Source: Helicobacter kayseriensis
Lineage (GTDB): Bacteria; Campylobacterota; Campylobacteria; Campylobacterales; Helicobacteraceae
DNA: 64,000 bases
Direction of reading: 5' to 3'
NCBI RefSeq assembly: GCF_021300655.1
Contig: NZ_JAJTNB010000001.1
Span: 1-64,000, forward strand
Shown: piece by piece, positions 55,093 through 63,710 of the stretch
Layout of the letters: each line of letters starts with the position of its first letter
Numbering within the stretch: position 1 is the first letter of the stretch
The notes under the pieces: generated by a model
What the model was told of the DNA's origin: nothing
Seen by the model: only the letters and a program-made list of their open reading frames with translations
Database searches by the model: none
Program-made: the position numbers and the translations under genes

Positions 55093-56616
55093 TCAAAGAT
55101 TGAGAGGTAAAGTAATCTCAAATGACGCACCCTTATACTTTTTGTGTGTTATTTTACTCACCCATTCTAGATTTTGGACAATAATTTTCCCACCAAGTTG
55201 TTTTTCAATAATTTGTTTAACCATATAGAGGCCGACACCTGTTCCTACGGATTTGTGTTTTGTCGTAAAGTAGGGCTCAAAGATCTTCTCAATTTCTTTG
55301 ACTTTGATTCCTCCAGCATTATCTTGGACTTTGATTTGTATATTTTCATTTGTCAATTTTTCAATAGAGATTTCAATCATTCCTCCAGAAATTTCTTCTG
55401 CCAAAATTGCATCTTTTGCGTTATTGACAAGATTGAGGATCACCTGAGTAAAGGCGTTTTCATAGCCAAAAAGAAAGATTTGTTGCTCCCCAAATACCTC
55501 AACTTTAATATTGCTATTTTTGAGATTGGCCTGAAGAATACTAAGAGAATCTTCAATGCTTTTTTGGATACTAAAAGATTCGCGAGCACTATGAGGTTGG
55601 AAAAAATTCCTAAAATTTTCAATTGTATTGGACATATTTTTAGCGATTCGCAAAGCCATTTGTGTTTGAGAATCGATGAAATCTTGAGAAAGTTTTTGAT
55701 GATCAGATTTGAGCTTGAAGCTTTGGATAATCAACATAAGGGAGTTGAGGGGCTGTCTCCATTGATGTGCAATATTTTGTATCATTTCTCCAATAGAGGC
55801 AAGTCTTGCTTGTTGATACATAATGTGATCCTTTTGACGCGATTCTTTAAGCTCTTGTTTAATTTTTTCTTGCAGGTCATTATTGAGTTGGCGTAGCTCT
55901 TTTGTTTTTTGGAAAACGATGCTTTCAAGGGAGTTGTGCAGGTCTTTGATTGAAGCAATGATGATTTGTGAAAAAAACAAAGTTGTCAAAACAATTCCGA
56001 TGATCAAAAAACTAATCAGAATCATTGTGGTGTTAAAAAGAGAATTGGTGATCTTTTTTTTCAGATTCAAAACTTCAAGTCTAAGTTGTATGGTTTCATG
56101 TAAAAGAGAGTTGAGAGAAAGTCCTATATTTTGAATCTCTTGAGTGTTGAGTTTTGTAGGAGAAAAAAACTTTTGATTGATGATATTTGTAATTTGGTTT
56201 TCATAAAGTTCTAGTCTTTTAAGCTGTGTAGAATAGCTTAAAAAGATTTCGGCATAAATTTCTTTGAATCTAGTCCCATAATTATCTTCTTCGTGGATGA
56301 GAGTGAATGTTTTCCAAGCCCCTTTAAGTTTCTCAACTTCATCTAAAACAGATTCTTGCTTAAGAAGTTGAGCTAAAACAGAAGAATAAATATTTTGAAT
56401 CACAATGAGTTGTTTAAGCTTGCGTTCTTGGTGCATAAAGCTAGAATCGTAGTCATACTTTAGACCAAAAAGTGCAAAAAATGTTGTGCTAATAATGAGA
56501 AATAATCCAATTGCAATATTGGCCAGCAAGATCTTAGTTTTTCGATGAAGGGAGGTTCCAAGAATTCTACTTTTAAGCGAAGAAATTTTGGAGAATACAA
56601 GATGATCAAAACGCAT
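55093..56616 (-). CDS. Membrane sensor histidine kinase
   Basis: The ATG at 56616 is chosen for its AGGAG at 5 bases; GTG at 56622 is also in frame. The 507-residue kinase has two membrane spans (about 31-52 and 195-220) bracketing a periplasmic helical sensor of about 140 residues. A coiled-coil linker follows, then the phospho-acceptor His (about 284) in NIAHQWRQPLNSL, and the ATPase with N-box NLVNNAKDA, G1 DNAGGIK and G2 GVGLYMVK. Signal unknown. It is the first gene of the two-component pair. Confidence 0.92.
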   Translation of the reverse strand: MRFDHLVFSKISSLKSRILGTSLHRKTKILLANIAIGLFLIISTTFFALFGLKYDYDSSFMHQERKLKQLIVIQNIYSSVLAQLLKQESVLDEVEKLKGAWKTFTLIHEEDNYGTRFKEIYAEIFLSYSTQLKRLELYENQITNIINQKFFSPTKLNTQEIQNIGLSLNSLLHETIQLRLEVLNLKKKITNSLFNTTMILISFLIIGIVLTTLFFSQIIIASIKDLHNSLESIVFQKTKELRQLNNDLQEKIKQELKESRQKDHIMYQQARLASIGEMIQNIAHQWRQPLNSLMLIIQSFKLKSDHQKLSQDFIDSQTQMALRIAKNMSNTIENFRNFFQPHSARESFSIQKSIEDSLSILQANLKNSNIKVEVFGEQQIFLFGYENAFTQVILNLVNNAKDAILAEEISGGMIEISIEKLTNENIQIKVQDNAGGIKVKEIEKIFEPYFTTKHKSVGTGVGLYMVKQIIEKQLGGKIIVQNLEWVSKITHKKYKGASFEITLPLNL

Positions 56617-56708
56617 ACACACTCCTATCTTAATAAAACCATATATTAAAGTAAAATTATTTCAAAAATCAAATTTGATTCTTTTAAGTATGTCTTGGAG
56701 TTTTTTAT

Positions 56709-58412
56709 ATGGGATTTACAGTCGGAGTATTGGCTTTAGGGATTGCTGTTGTGATTAATATTCTTTTTAAGAGGATTGATATTCCTGTGATTATTGGTTA
56801 TATCGTCACTGGTGTGATCATTGTCTATGCCTTTGATTTAAGGGCACTTTCTGATGCGGGAGCTTTAAATGGTATCGCTGAATTTGGAATTGTTTTTTTG
56901 ATGTTTATGATTGGTCTTGAATTTAATTTCCCCCGCATTAAATCAATGAAACAAGAAGTTTTGATTTTTGGGGGATTGCAAGTCATACTTACCATGACTG
57001 TTTTTTTCTTAATCTCACATTATGTTTTTGGTTCTGAAGTGATTACTTCCATCATTATCGCGTGTGCATTTTCCCTCTCTTCTACAGCAATTGTTTTGAA
57101 AAGTTTTGAAGAGAGTAGAGTGATTGGTACAGGATATGGAAGAAGCTCTTTAGGAATCCTTATCATGCAAGATATTGCAGTGATTCCTATTTTGCTTATG
57201 GTGGCAATTTTTAGCAATCAAGATGCGCATTTTGTCCCTCTTTTGATTAAGACGATGATTTCTGCAATTGTTGTTCTTTTTATTCTTTTTGTTCCAGGTA
57301 AATTTGTCGCGACAAGAATTTTAAAGTTTGCAGCAGATACGCATATGGATGAGATTTTTGTGGGCACAGTTTTGTTTATCGTTTTGGGTGCAGCGCTTTT
57401 AAGCGAATATTTTGAGTTTTCTCATTCTTTGGGGGCATTTATTGCAGGAATGGTGATTTCTAGTTCAAAATACAAATACCAAGTTGAAGCTGATCTCACC
57501 CATTTTCGCGATATTTTCTTGGGACTCTTTTTTGTTACAGTTGGAATGCAAGTCAATTTAGAGTTTTTGATGCAAAACTTTTTTTTGATTGGGGTATTTT
57601 TAATCCTTGTTATGTGTTTGAAGGTGGGGATTATTTTTACTATTTTGAAACTTTTTAGAAAAAGTGCAAAAGTGTCCCTAAAAACAGCCCTTGCATTGTG
57701 CCAAATTGGGGAATTTTCATTTGCAATTTTCTTAATGGCTCAGCAAAATCAGCTTTTGCAAATCAATCAAGACAGCCCATTTTTACAATTATTGATTTCT
57801 AGTGGGATTTTAGAATCTGGCTTTTCAACACAAGAGATGAATCAATCCTTAACGCTTATGGTGATTCTCTCTATGATTGCAACCCCCTTTATTCTTAAAA
57901 ATTTAAGAAAAATTGCAGAGCTCTTTTTGCCTCAGATAAATACCAAACAAGAAAGTTGTGATATAGGCTACATACAAGATATGAAAGATCAGCTTGCGCA
58001 ACATGTGGTGGTTTGTGGATATGGGACTTTTGGTCAAGAAACTGTTCGATACCTCAAAGAAGCTCAAATCCCTTATATTGCTATTGATTACAATTTATCA
58101 AGAGTAGAGGAGGGGAATAAAAAGGGAGATTATGTTGTGTTTGGAAATATTGCCCAAACAAGTATTTTAGATAAGCTAAATCTTTCTCAAGCTTTGGCTG
58201 TAATCATTGCCCTTGATCATACAAGCAGGATTCAACATATTTGCGAGAGTATCCTTGCTAAGTTTCCTCATTGCAAGATTGTTGCAAAGGTTGCAACAGA
58301 AGAGGAGGAGGAAGAGTTGAGAGACTTAAATCTTCCTTTGATTATTAATGAAAAACGAGAGATTGCAAGGATTTTGAGCAGTGCAGCACTAAAAACCCCC
58401 TCTTTGTCTTAA
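56709..58412 (+). CDS. Kef-type monovalent cation/proton antiporter (CPA2) with RCK domain
   Basis: A 567-residue inner membrane protein. About twelve hydrophobic helices fill the first ~400 residues (VLALGIAVVINILFKR, GIVFLMFMIGLEFNFP, IIACAFSLSSTAIVLKS, GAFIAGMVISSSKY). A cytosolic TrkA-N/RCK domain follows from about 432 with the Rossmann motif VVVCGYGTFGQETVRYL. It is likely a K+ or Na+/H+ exchanger for pH or electrophile defence; ion specificity is uncertain. It is divergent from the kinase gene. Eight T occur near 57579-57586. Confidence 0.9.
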   Translation: MGFTVGVLALGIAVVINILFKRIDIPVIIGYIVTGVIIVYAFDLRALSDAGALNGIAEFGIVFLMFMIGLEFNFPRIKSMKQEVLIFGGLQVILTMTVFFLISHYVFGSEVITSIIIACAFSLSSTAIVLKSFEESRVIGTGYGRSSLGILIMQDIAVIPILLMVAIFSNQDAHFVPLLIKTMISAIVVLFILFVPGKFVATRILKFAADTHMDEIFVGTVLFIVLGAALLSEYFEFSHSLGAFIAGMVISSSKYKYQVEADLTHFRDIFLGLFFVTVGMQVNLEFLMQNFFLIGVFLILVMCLKVGIIFTILKLFRKSAKVSLKTALALCQIGEFSFAIFLMAQQNQLLQINQDSPFLQLLISSGILESGFSTQEMNQSLTLMVILSMIATPFILKNLRKIAELFLPQINTKQESCDIGYIQDMKDQLAQHVVVCGYGTFGQETVRYLKEAQIPYIAIDYNLSRVEEGNKKGDYVVFGNIAQTSILDKLNLSQALAVIIALDHTSRIQHICESILAKFPHCKIVAKVATEEEEEELRDLNLPLIINEKREIARILSSAALKTPSLS

Positions 58413-58432
58413 AAGATTAAGAAAGGCATTAG

Positions 58433-58452
58433 AGGATTTTGTATAAAATCCT
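58433..58452 (+). terminator. Hairpin after the antiporter gene
   Basis: AGGATTTT and AAAATCCT form a perfect 8-bp stem with loop GTAT, 20 bp past the stop. It is followed by AAGTTTTAAAT, a modest U tract. Confidence 0.5.
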
Positions 58453-58481
58453 AAGTTTTAAATCAATCTTGAAGGAAGAAA

Positions 58482-60233
58482 ATGCAACATCATTGGAATC
58501 TTAATAGTCTCTTTAGTGGCACTAAAGAGCTAGAACAGAAAACGCAAGAACTCACAAAAAGAGCACAGATTTTTCAGACAACATATCAAGGAAAGCTTCA
58601 AGAAAATTTTGCTCAAGCCCTTAAGGAGTATGAAGAGATACTTGAGCAACTTGGAGGAATCCAAACATATGTTTTCCTGCTTTTTGCTCAAGATTGCGCC
58701 TTGGGCGATGTGTATGCAAAGTATGAGATGCTTTGTAATCAGATACGAAATTTTGTTTTGTTTTTTGAATTGGAATATTGTGCCTTAGATGAAAAAGTGT
58801 GGCAACAGCACCAAAAGGAGCTTCCGCAATATGCGCATTTTCTTTCCAATCTTACAAAAGAAAAACCCCATCAGCTTGGCTTGGATCAAGAAAAAATTAT
58901 CCTAGAGCTTTCTCCCGTGGGTGCAGGAGCTTTTGCAAGATTCTTTGATGAGTATTTTTCGCAAATGAAATTTAAAATCCAAGATGGTAAGAAGCAAAAA
59001 AAGGTGGGAGAGGAAGAGATGCTTGCCTATCTTCACTCCTCTGATCGCAATGAGCGCAAAAAAGCACACAAAATTTTCACAAAAAAACTCAAGAAGTCTT
59101 CGCATTTTCTTACTTATGTTCTCAATATGATCCGTAAAGATTTGGCAATCAATGTGAAATTGCGTGGATATGAAAAACCAGAAAGTTTTAGACATTTGGA
59201 TAATTGCGCGACACAAAAAAGCGTCGATTCTTTGGTGAAGGTTACTCAGAGGCATTATGGTTTGGTTGAAAAATATTATTTTGCCAAAAAGGATCTTTTG
59301 GGGCTTAAAGAATTAAAAGACTATGATCGCTATGCTCCTATCCTTTCGCCAAAAGATGAAAAAATACCCTATCAAGATGCTCTAAATATGGTCTTAGAAT
59401 CTTTTCGTGCATTTTCTCCTTTGTTTTTTGAGATCACCCAAAAAGCACTCCAAGAAGGCTGGGTAGATTCTCATCCTAGAGAGAGAAAAAGGGGAGGGGC
59501 CTTTAGTCACGGGTGTATTCCTAGTGCTCATCCCTATGTTTTATTGAATTATACGCAAGGGCGTCGCGATATTTTTACAATCGCCCATGAGTTTGGACAT
59601 ATGATCCATCAAGAATTGAGCAAATCACAGGGCTATCTCAATATGGACACACCCCTCACAACCGCAGAAACAGCATCAGTTTTTGCTGAGATGCTTTTGT
59701 TTGATCACCTCAAAGAAAAAATACCTCAAGAAGAGCTTTTGGGACTTTATGCTGGAAAATTGGAAGATATTTTTTCTACCTTATTTAGGCAGATTGTTAT
59801 GACTTGCTTTGAGCGCCGAATCCATGATAATCCCAATGAGCTAAAAACTCAGGATTTTAATCTCATCTGGAGAGAAGAGAATCAGAAAATGTTTGGCAAA
59901 AGCGTGAAGCTCACCAAAAAATATGATTATTGGTGGAGTTATATCCCTCATTTCATTCACTCTCCTTTTTATTGCTATGCTTATAGCTATGGGCAACTCC
60001 TTGTTTTAGCTCTTTATGGCCTATATAAACAATCTCAAGAAAAGGGAGAAGAAGAGATATTTATCAAGCAATATATTCACTTTTTAAGTTCTGGAGGAAA
60101 TCAGTCTCCCAAAGATTTGATTGCTAAATTCGGCTTTGATGTTGAGAGTGAGGATTTTTGGCTTGTTGGAATTAGGCAAATCGAGCGTTTATTGGAAGAA
60201 TTTTTAGCACTTAAGACAAGCTTGAAGGGATAG
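58482..60233 (+). CDS. pepF: Oligoendopeptidase F (M3 family)
   Basis: A 583-residue cytoplasmic zinc peptidase that clears oligopeptides. The HEXXH site is IAHEFGHMIHQ with the downstream Glu in TTAETASVFAEMLLFD. N-terminal PepF domain SLFSGTKELEQK and the C-terminal HSPFYCYAYSYGQLL are typical. Length is near the family norm. GAAGGAAG lies upstream of the ATG. Confidence 0.94.
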   Translation: MQHHWNLNSLFSGTKELEQKTQELTKRAQIFQTTYQGKLQENFAQALKEYEEILEQLGGIQTYVFLLFAQDCALGDVYAKYEMLCNQIRNFVLFFELEYCALDEKVWQQHQKELPQYAHFLSNLTKEKPHQLGLDQEKIILELSPVGAGAFARFFDEYFSQMKFKIQDGKKQKKVGEEEMLAYLHSSDRNERKKAHKIFTKKLKKSSHFLTYVLNMIRKDLAINVKLRGYEKPESFRHLDNCATQKSVDSLVKVTQRHYGLVEKYYFAKKDLLGLKELKDYDRYAPILSPKDEKIPYQDALNMVLESFRAFSPLFFEITQKALQEGWVDSHPRERKRGGAFSHGCIPSAHPYVLLNYTQGRRDIFTIAHEFGHMIHQELSKSQGYLNMDTPLTTAETASVFAEMLLFDHLKEKIPQEELLGLYAGKLEDIFSTLFRQIVMTCFERRIHDNPNELKTQDFNLIWREENQKMFGKSVKLTKKYDYWWSYIPHFIHSPFYCYAYSYGQLLVLALYGLYKQSQEKGEEEIFIKQYIHFLSSGGNQSPKDLIAKFGFDVESEDFWLVGIRQIERLLEEFLALKTSLKG

Positions 60234-60238
60234 AAAAA

Positions 60239-60691
60239 ATGTTTAAATATATGGCACAAAATCCAAAATTTCAAAAGTTGTTTGCTTTGCATGCAAAAGA
60301 ATTTATTACACAACTCAAGAATGAAGGGTTGCACTTTTCTATTGCTTGTGATACCTCTCTTGTTTGTTTTGATCCTCCCTTGATTGATGAGATAAAAGAA
60401 AAAATTGGGAAGGTTGCGATTTTTATCCTTTCTGGCTATAGCTTTGAATCATTAGAAGTTTTTGATGATTTTTTTGTGTTTGAAGCGGGTTTAATTTTAA
60501 AAGAAGGAGAGGATATAGGAACAATCCTTAAGATTCCCTATGCAAGTGTCATTCAGATACTTGCTCAGGATGAAGATTCTTCATATCCTATTCCTATTTT
60601 TGTCAATCCCTTTGAAACCAAAGAAGACAAAAAACAAGAAGATTCGATGCATGCCATTCTTTCAAAAAATCCCAATCTTCTAAAGGGCTAA
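60239..60691 (+). CDS. Uncharacterised protein with possible SspB-like domain
   Basis: A 150-residue soluble protein that I do not recognise by name. Residues of about 59-123 (VAIFILSGYSFESLEVFDDFFV, then LKIPYASVIQILAQDE) follow the strand order and spacing of SspB, the ClpXP adaptor that binds ssrA tags: a short hydrophobic strand pair, a segment resembling its FSARF core, then the IP-A-V-IYA helix and a variable acidic tail. The C-terminus (HAILSKNPNLLKG) might act as the protease-tethering tail. This is a pattern match by eye. It starts 5 bp after pepF. Confidence 0.6.
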   Translation: MFKYMAQNPKFQKLFALHAKEFITQLKNEGLHFSIACDTSLVCFDPPLIDEIKEKIGKVAIFILSGYSFESLEVFDDFFVFEAGLILKEGEDIGTILKIPYASVIQILAQDEDSSYPIPIFVNPFETKEDKKQEDSMHAILSKNPNLLKG

Positions 60692-60692
60692 A

Positions 60693-60962
60693 ATGAAAGC
60701 ATTTTTTAAGCTTCTTTTTGCTCTATGTATTTCTGCAGGATGGTATGCCATTACTCATCAAGAGGGGATAAGCGTCATTTTCTTTTTTATTGTTTGTTTT
60801 GCTTTATTTGTTAGACCTTCTAAAACTCATCAATCTGCAATTCGAGATCAATACATCGAAAAGCTTAAGGAGAATATTAAAAAAAACCAAGAGGTCAGCG
60901 AGCAGTTTTCAAAAGAAAAAAATATTACCTATAAAGATTTTAGAAAAAAGGAGAGATTGTAA
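60693..60962 (+). CDS. Small membrane protein with two hydrophobic helices
   Basis: An 89-residue product: two adjacent hydrophobic segments (FFKLLFALCISAGWYAI and VIFFFIVCFALFV), then a charged helical tail (IEKLKENIKKNQEVSEQFSKEK) probably cytoplasmic. No family recognised. It is tiled between the SspB-like and TerB genes (1-bp overlap with the latter), so the three probably work or at least are expressed together. Confidence 0.7.
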   Translation: MKAFFKLLFALCISAGWYAITHQEGISVIFFFIVCFALFVRPSKTHQSAIRDQYIEKLKENIKKNQEVSEQFSKEKNITYKDFRKKERL

Positions 60963-61744
60963 TGTTTGAGATGATCATCATATTGGGTGCTTTGGGGGTT
61001 TTATATTATTTATATATAACACTTAGAGAGTATCTAGGGAATGAAAACAACCAAAAACGTTTTATGAAACAAGAAGAGGCATTTCAACTTGCCATTCCTG
61101 AACCTATAAGTCTTGAAGAAAAAATTTACTCCAATGAGTTTGGGCTACTTGCCGGAATCTTAGGCTATGTTGCCAATGCCGATGGAGAAATTTGTGTGCT
61201 TGAAAAAGAGGTGGCAAGCTCTATGCTTGAAGATATGGCAAGAGAGTTAGAGAAGTTAGGATCTTTTGATGAAGTAAAAAGGACATTAGAAGATATTTTT
61301 TATGCGGACAATAAAGATATCCAGAAGCTCACTCGTGATTTTTGTGAATTGACTAAGGGGGAATATAGAAAAAAATTGAAAGTTGTGGAGTTTTGTTTTG
61401 TTTTGGGGTATGCAGATGGCATTCTGAATGAAGCCACAAAAGAGGCGATCATTGATGTGGGTGCTTTGCTTGAATTGGATAATAAAGATTTTAATGATTT
61501 ATATACTGATTTTGCTAAGGCCAACTTTGTTGAAGTCTCTCTTCAAGAGGCACAAGAACTCTTTGGAGATGCAAAGAAGGAGGAATTGCATCAAAGATAT
61601 CTTGATCTCATTGCTCAAACCAAGCAAAATCCCATTGGCGATGAAGAAACTCGTGCGCTAAATGGAAGAGATCAATTGCTTCAATTAAGAAAAATACATC
61701 AGGCTTATGAAATCCTAAAGACACAGCAACCCAAATCAGAATAA
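60962..61744 (+). CDS. Membrane-anchored TerB-domain protein with degenerate J-like tail
   Basis: A 260-residue protein: an N-terminal membrane helix (MIIILGALGVLYYLYI), then a TerB/DjlA N-terminal domain (about 58-190) with the two metal-type loops NADGEICVLE and YADGILNEAT. The last ~60 residues (ELFGDAKKEELHQRYLDLI to RKIHQAYEIL) resemble a J domain, but the HPD motif needed to stimulate DnaK is replaced by KQN. It is like DjlA in layout. The 3' end overlaps the convergent outer membrane protein gene by 9 bp. Confidence 0.75.
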   Translation: MFEMIIILGALGVLYYLYITLREYLGNENNQKRFMKQEEAFQLAIPEPISLEEKIYSNEFGLLAGILGYVANADGEICVLEKEVASSMLEDMARELEKLGSFDEVKRTLEDIFYADNKDIQKLTRDFCELTKGEYRKKLKVVEFCFVLGYADGILNEATKEAIIDVGALLELDNKDFNDLYTDFAKANFVEVSLQEAQELFGDAKKEELHQRYLDLIAQTKQNPIGDEETRALNGRDQLLQLRKIHQAYEILKTQQPKSE

Positions 61745-62854
61745 CAAAGAAAATAATTTAGCCGTATCAATAACAAGAGAAATCATTTGTTGATTGGCTA
61801 CTTTCTTTTGTGTCGCATGTAACACAAAGCTTGCTCTAGCTTTCAAATAACGATTTTGATATTCATAATAAAACTCTGTTCTGTTATAAAGAGAGCTTTG
61901 ATAAAAAGGCAATCCTGCATAAAACTCTTCTCCATATTGATGGAAGTATTTATATTGAGAATCTCCCCAATAAAGTTTGTTGTCGATTCCAAATCCTTTG
62001 TAGGCGACTTTGCTCTCAAATTGCCAGCCCACTTGGTGAGAGAATGGATCATTCCCACTGCTATGTCTACGTTTTCTTTCAAGGGAAGAAAGTGATCCTA
62101 GCTCAAAAGAAAGCGTTTTCATTTCTGGCACAAGAGAAGAGAGATCGCTCCCAATAAATGCATAGTAATAGAATCGATCAAGGAGATAAGTATCAAAATG
62201 ATGACCATCAAGATTGAGAAATTCATCATTTTTTGTATGATAAAGAAGAAGTCCCCCCCCCCAATATATCTTTTGCTCTAAAAAACTTTGCTTTAAAAAG
62301 CCTTGTATCAAAAACTCATCAATTCTTTTTGAAAGATCTCCTCCATACCAATCAAAAATAAATTCTGCTTGGAGATTAAAAGGATAGTTGGATTTAGAAT
62401 CATACTGCAGCATGACTCCATTGATGAGAGGATGCAAAAACTCATAATCTTGTCGAAAAAACATTAGAGGATATTGGCCGATTCTGCGTTTTTTGGAAAA
62501 AATCCCAAAATATCCAGAAAAATCTTTTGCCTCAAAATTATAAGAAAGTGTAAGCCCCCATTGCTTAGGGTATTGCTCACCCATTTTGAGGGTAAAAAAT
62601 CCTCCAAATTTCAGTTTTTGTCCAAAAAAACTTATACCGATCTCTGGGGATAATTTTGCTGCAATAAGAGTTCTTGTATCCCAAAATGGATCGGAATATT
62701 CAAGATTGTCAAACAAAAATTCAAAGTCAGCATCATAGATAAAAGAGATTTCTTTTTTGGGTTTGTTTAATATCTCTTCTTGGCTTTCAAGTTGAGTCTG
62801 AGCAACAAGCTTTTGAACTAGTAAGCAAGAGAGGAAAAAATAAGTTTTTCGCAA
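61736..62854 (-). CDS. Phase-variable putative outer membrane beta-barrel protein (in frame)
   Basis: A 372-residue protein with a signal peptide ending near VAQTQ. The body is rich in aromatic residues and alternating strands (FGGFFTLKMGEQYPKQWGLTLSYNF, WQFESKVAYKGFGIDNKLYW) and ends in Phe, as barrel proteins do. A G10 tract in the coding strand (62262-62253) encodes IYWGGGLLLYH near residue 200 and is in frame here, so the gene is ON; one added or lost G would truncate it. TTG start with AAGGAAA upstream. Family not recognised. Confidence 0.78.
   Translation of the reverse strand: MRKTYFFLSCLLVQKLVAQTQLESQEEILNKPKKEISFIYDADFEFLFDNLEYSDPFWDTRTLIAAKLSPEIGISFFGQKLKFGGFFTLKMGEQYPKQWGLTLSYNFEAKDFSGYFGIFSKKRRIGQYPLMFFRQDYEFLHPLINGVMLQYDSKSNYPFNLQAEFIFDWYGGDLSKRIDEFLIQGFLKQSFLEQKIYWGGGLLLYHTKNDEFLNLDGHHFDTYLLDRFYYYAFIGSDLSSLVPEMKTLSFELGSLSSLERKRRHSSGNDPFSHQVGWQFESKVAYKGFGIDNKLYWGDSQYKYFHQYGEEFYAGLPFYQSSLYNRTEFYYEYQNRYLKARASFVLHATQKKVANQQMISLVIDTAKLFSLLF
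62253..62262 (-). repeat. Homopolymeric G10 tract inside outer membrane protein gene
   Basis: Ten C on the plus strand; on the coding strand T followed by ten G is read TGG GGG GGG GGA. A length change of one or two would truncate the barrel about halfway. This is the same length as the tract at 1840-1849 but in the ON state. Confidence 0.85.
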
Positions 62855-62933
62855 GTGTATTTCCTTATATGATCTTTATTAGATGGTTTTGGACTATAAT
62901 TTAGCTTTTATTTCTCTCTCACATTGTGACAAG

Positions 62934-63674
62934 ATGATACTCTATTTTAAGGCTTTCTTACATTTGAAAAAGATATTTTTACTTTTTATTTGTCTGATTT
63001 GTTTATCAAAAGATCTGTATCCCCAATCCTTAGATTCTTTAAGAATCCCAGCTTATATCCCAAATTCTAAATGGGCATATTTAGGGACAAGCGCGATGCT
63101 AACAATCACAGGATCGCTTGCTGGGGCAGGGATTTTGTTTTTGATGCCAGAATCTGTCACAAAATGGGATAAAGAAGATATTAAGAATCTTGGGACAAAT
63201 TATCTGCGCAAAGTGAAGAGTGGGCCTGTTGTAGATAAAGATGAGTGGTGGCTCAATTGGATCACGCATCCTTATTGGGGTGCGGTTTATTATCTTCAAA
63301 CGCGTAGAGCAGGGTTTAATTGGGGATTTTCTACCTTTTATAGTTTTTTATGCTCCACCTTTTTCTGGGAATATGGAATCGAAGCGTTTGCAGAAACACC
63401 AAGTTGGCAAGATTTAGTTGTAACTCCCGCTCTTGGATCTCTTTTTGGAGAACTCTTTTATTTGGGAATCAACTATATCCAAAACAATAATTCTGAATTG
63501 TTTGGATCAAAATTTTTGGGCGGTTTGATGCTTTTTTTGATGGATCCTATTGGTTTTGTTATTCAAGATCTCAAATTGGGGAAGGCAATGGGGATCAAAA
63601 ATACACAAGACTTTCAGAGTTTTTATCTCCCCAAAAAAGATGGTATTACCTTTGTAGCCACTTATCGTTGGTAG
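62934..63674 (+). CDS. DUF3943 domain-containing envelope protein
   Basis: About 246 residues from the ATG at 62934; an ATG at 62883 and a TTG at 62964 (giving a neat MKKIFLLFICLICLSK signal) are alternatives. The core HPYWGAVYYLQTRRAGFN, FFWEYGIEAFAETPSWQDLVVTPALGSLFGE matches DUF3943, a bacterial family predicted to lie in the outer envelope. Function unknown. It is divergent from the phase-variable outer membrane protein gene, 79 bp away. Confidence 0.8.
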   Translation: MILYFKAFLHLKKIFLLFICLICLSKDLYPQSLDSLRIPAYIPNSKWAYLGTSAMLTITGSLAGAGILFLMPESVTKWDKEDIKNLGTNYLRKVKSGPVVDKDEWWLNWITHPYWGAVYYLQTRRAGFNWGFSTFYSFLCSTFFWEYGIEAFAETPSWQDLVVTPALGSLFGELFYLGINYIQNNNSELFGSKFLGGLMLFLMDPIGFVIQDLKLGKAMGIKNTQDFQSFYLPKKDGITFVATYRW

Positions 63675-63710
63675 AATTCCACCTCAAAAAATAAAAGAAG
63701 GATAAATAAT

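Noticed and set aside
55174-55896. 240-codon plus-strand open frame
   Set aside because: It lies wholly antisense to the histidine kinase gene, whose motifs are unmistakable; the product is Phe/Cys-rich and like no family.
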